DNA of 15,443 nt from CAJXOW01 sp964421495 (GTDB taxonomy: Bacteria; Bacteroidota; Rhodothermia; Balneolales; Balneolaceae): NCBI GenBank assembly GCA_964421495.1, contig CAYQXO010000069.1:1-15443 (forward strand), given 5' to 3'. This document shows, piece after piece, positions 15,413-15,443 of this stretch; position 1 is the stretch's first letter; each line of letters begins with the position of its first letter. Position numbers and translations under genes: made by a program. The notes under the pieces were generated by a model, which worked only from the letters and a program-made list of their open reading frames with translations, had not been told where the DNA came from and made no database searches.

Positions 15413-15443
15413 ATGACTGATGATATCTGCCAGGGCCATACCC
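15410..15443 (-). CDS. 3' end of an unidentified gene entering from the right edge (partial)
   Basis: On the minus strand the frame from the window edge reads GMALADIISH and stops at TAA (15412-15410). The segment is short, so this is only suggestive, but its amphipathic composition and the convergent arrangement with the lipoprotein gene make a genuine C-terminus likely. The stop codon is formed by the outermost bases of the palindromic element at 15287-15412. Confidence 0.4.
   Translation of the reverse strand, partial: GMALADIISH

Noticed and set aside
1..15443. CRISPR array, tRNA or rRNA genes
   Set aside because: No regularly spaced direct repeats and no cloverleaf or rRNA-like sequence were recognised on either strand.

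Overview
The window looks like a chromosomal stretch of a Gram-negative bacterium of the Bacteroidota/Balneolota kind, with mid-range GC by eye. The evidence is a BatA-type von Willebrand protein, a very large exported TPR protein, a lipobox lipoprotein with an FG-GAP/VCBS-type propeller, a DnaK with a strongly acidic C-terminus, and mostly weak or absent Shine-Dalgarno sequences. The assignment rests on protein style, not on a marker gene. No tRNA, rRNA, CRISPR array or transposase gene was seen.

Layout. Almost everything is on the minus strand. Read in the direction of transcription from 12448 down, the genes are: a BatA/VWA membrane protein, a small membrane protein with a PH-like tail (the two overlap by 4 bp), hflX, a CBS-pair protein, a palindromic element, a 1012-residue exported TPR protein, aroA (3 bp after the TPR stop), a second palindromic element, an hsp20 small heat-shock gene, dnaK, a clear intrinsic terminator, a third palindromic element, and the first codons of another minus-strand gene that leaves the window at base 1. 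On the plus strand an 896-residue lipoprotein diverges from the BatA/VWA gene and ends at 15280. A fourth palindromic element follows it and separates it from the apparent last codons of a convergent minus-strand gene entering from the right edge.

How the genes work together. hsp20 and dnaK form a compact chaperone unit, holdase then foldase, without grpE, dnaJ or hrcA in view. The TPR protein and aroA appear translationally coupled although one is an exported scaffold and the other a shikimate-pathway enzyme. The BatA/VWA and PH-like proteins look like one membrane unit, and hflX and the CBS protein probably continue the same transcript.

The most interesting signal is between the genes. All four junctions that lie between gene ends or in same-strand gaps and exceed about 120 bp hold a long, nearly complete palindrome of 126-172 bp. 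Two (106-277 and 7498-7656) look like MITEs, with terminal inverted repeats and flanking direct repeats TAAAA and CTAG. The other two (2927-3082 and 15287-15412) have unrelated stems but share a spaced core: CCGG, then TGTGGTGTATAT, then exactly 16 nt, then TGCYGGAA. These two overlap or touch the stop codons of neighbouring genes. This conserved core with exchangeable stems is the best candidate here for an undescribed element family.
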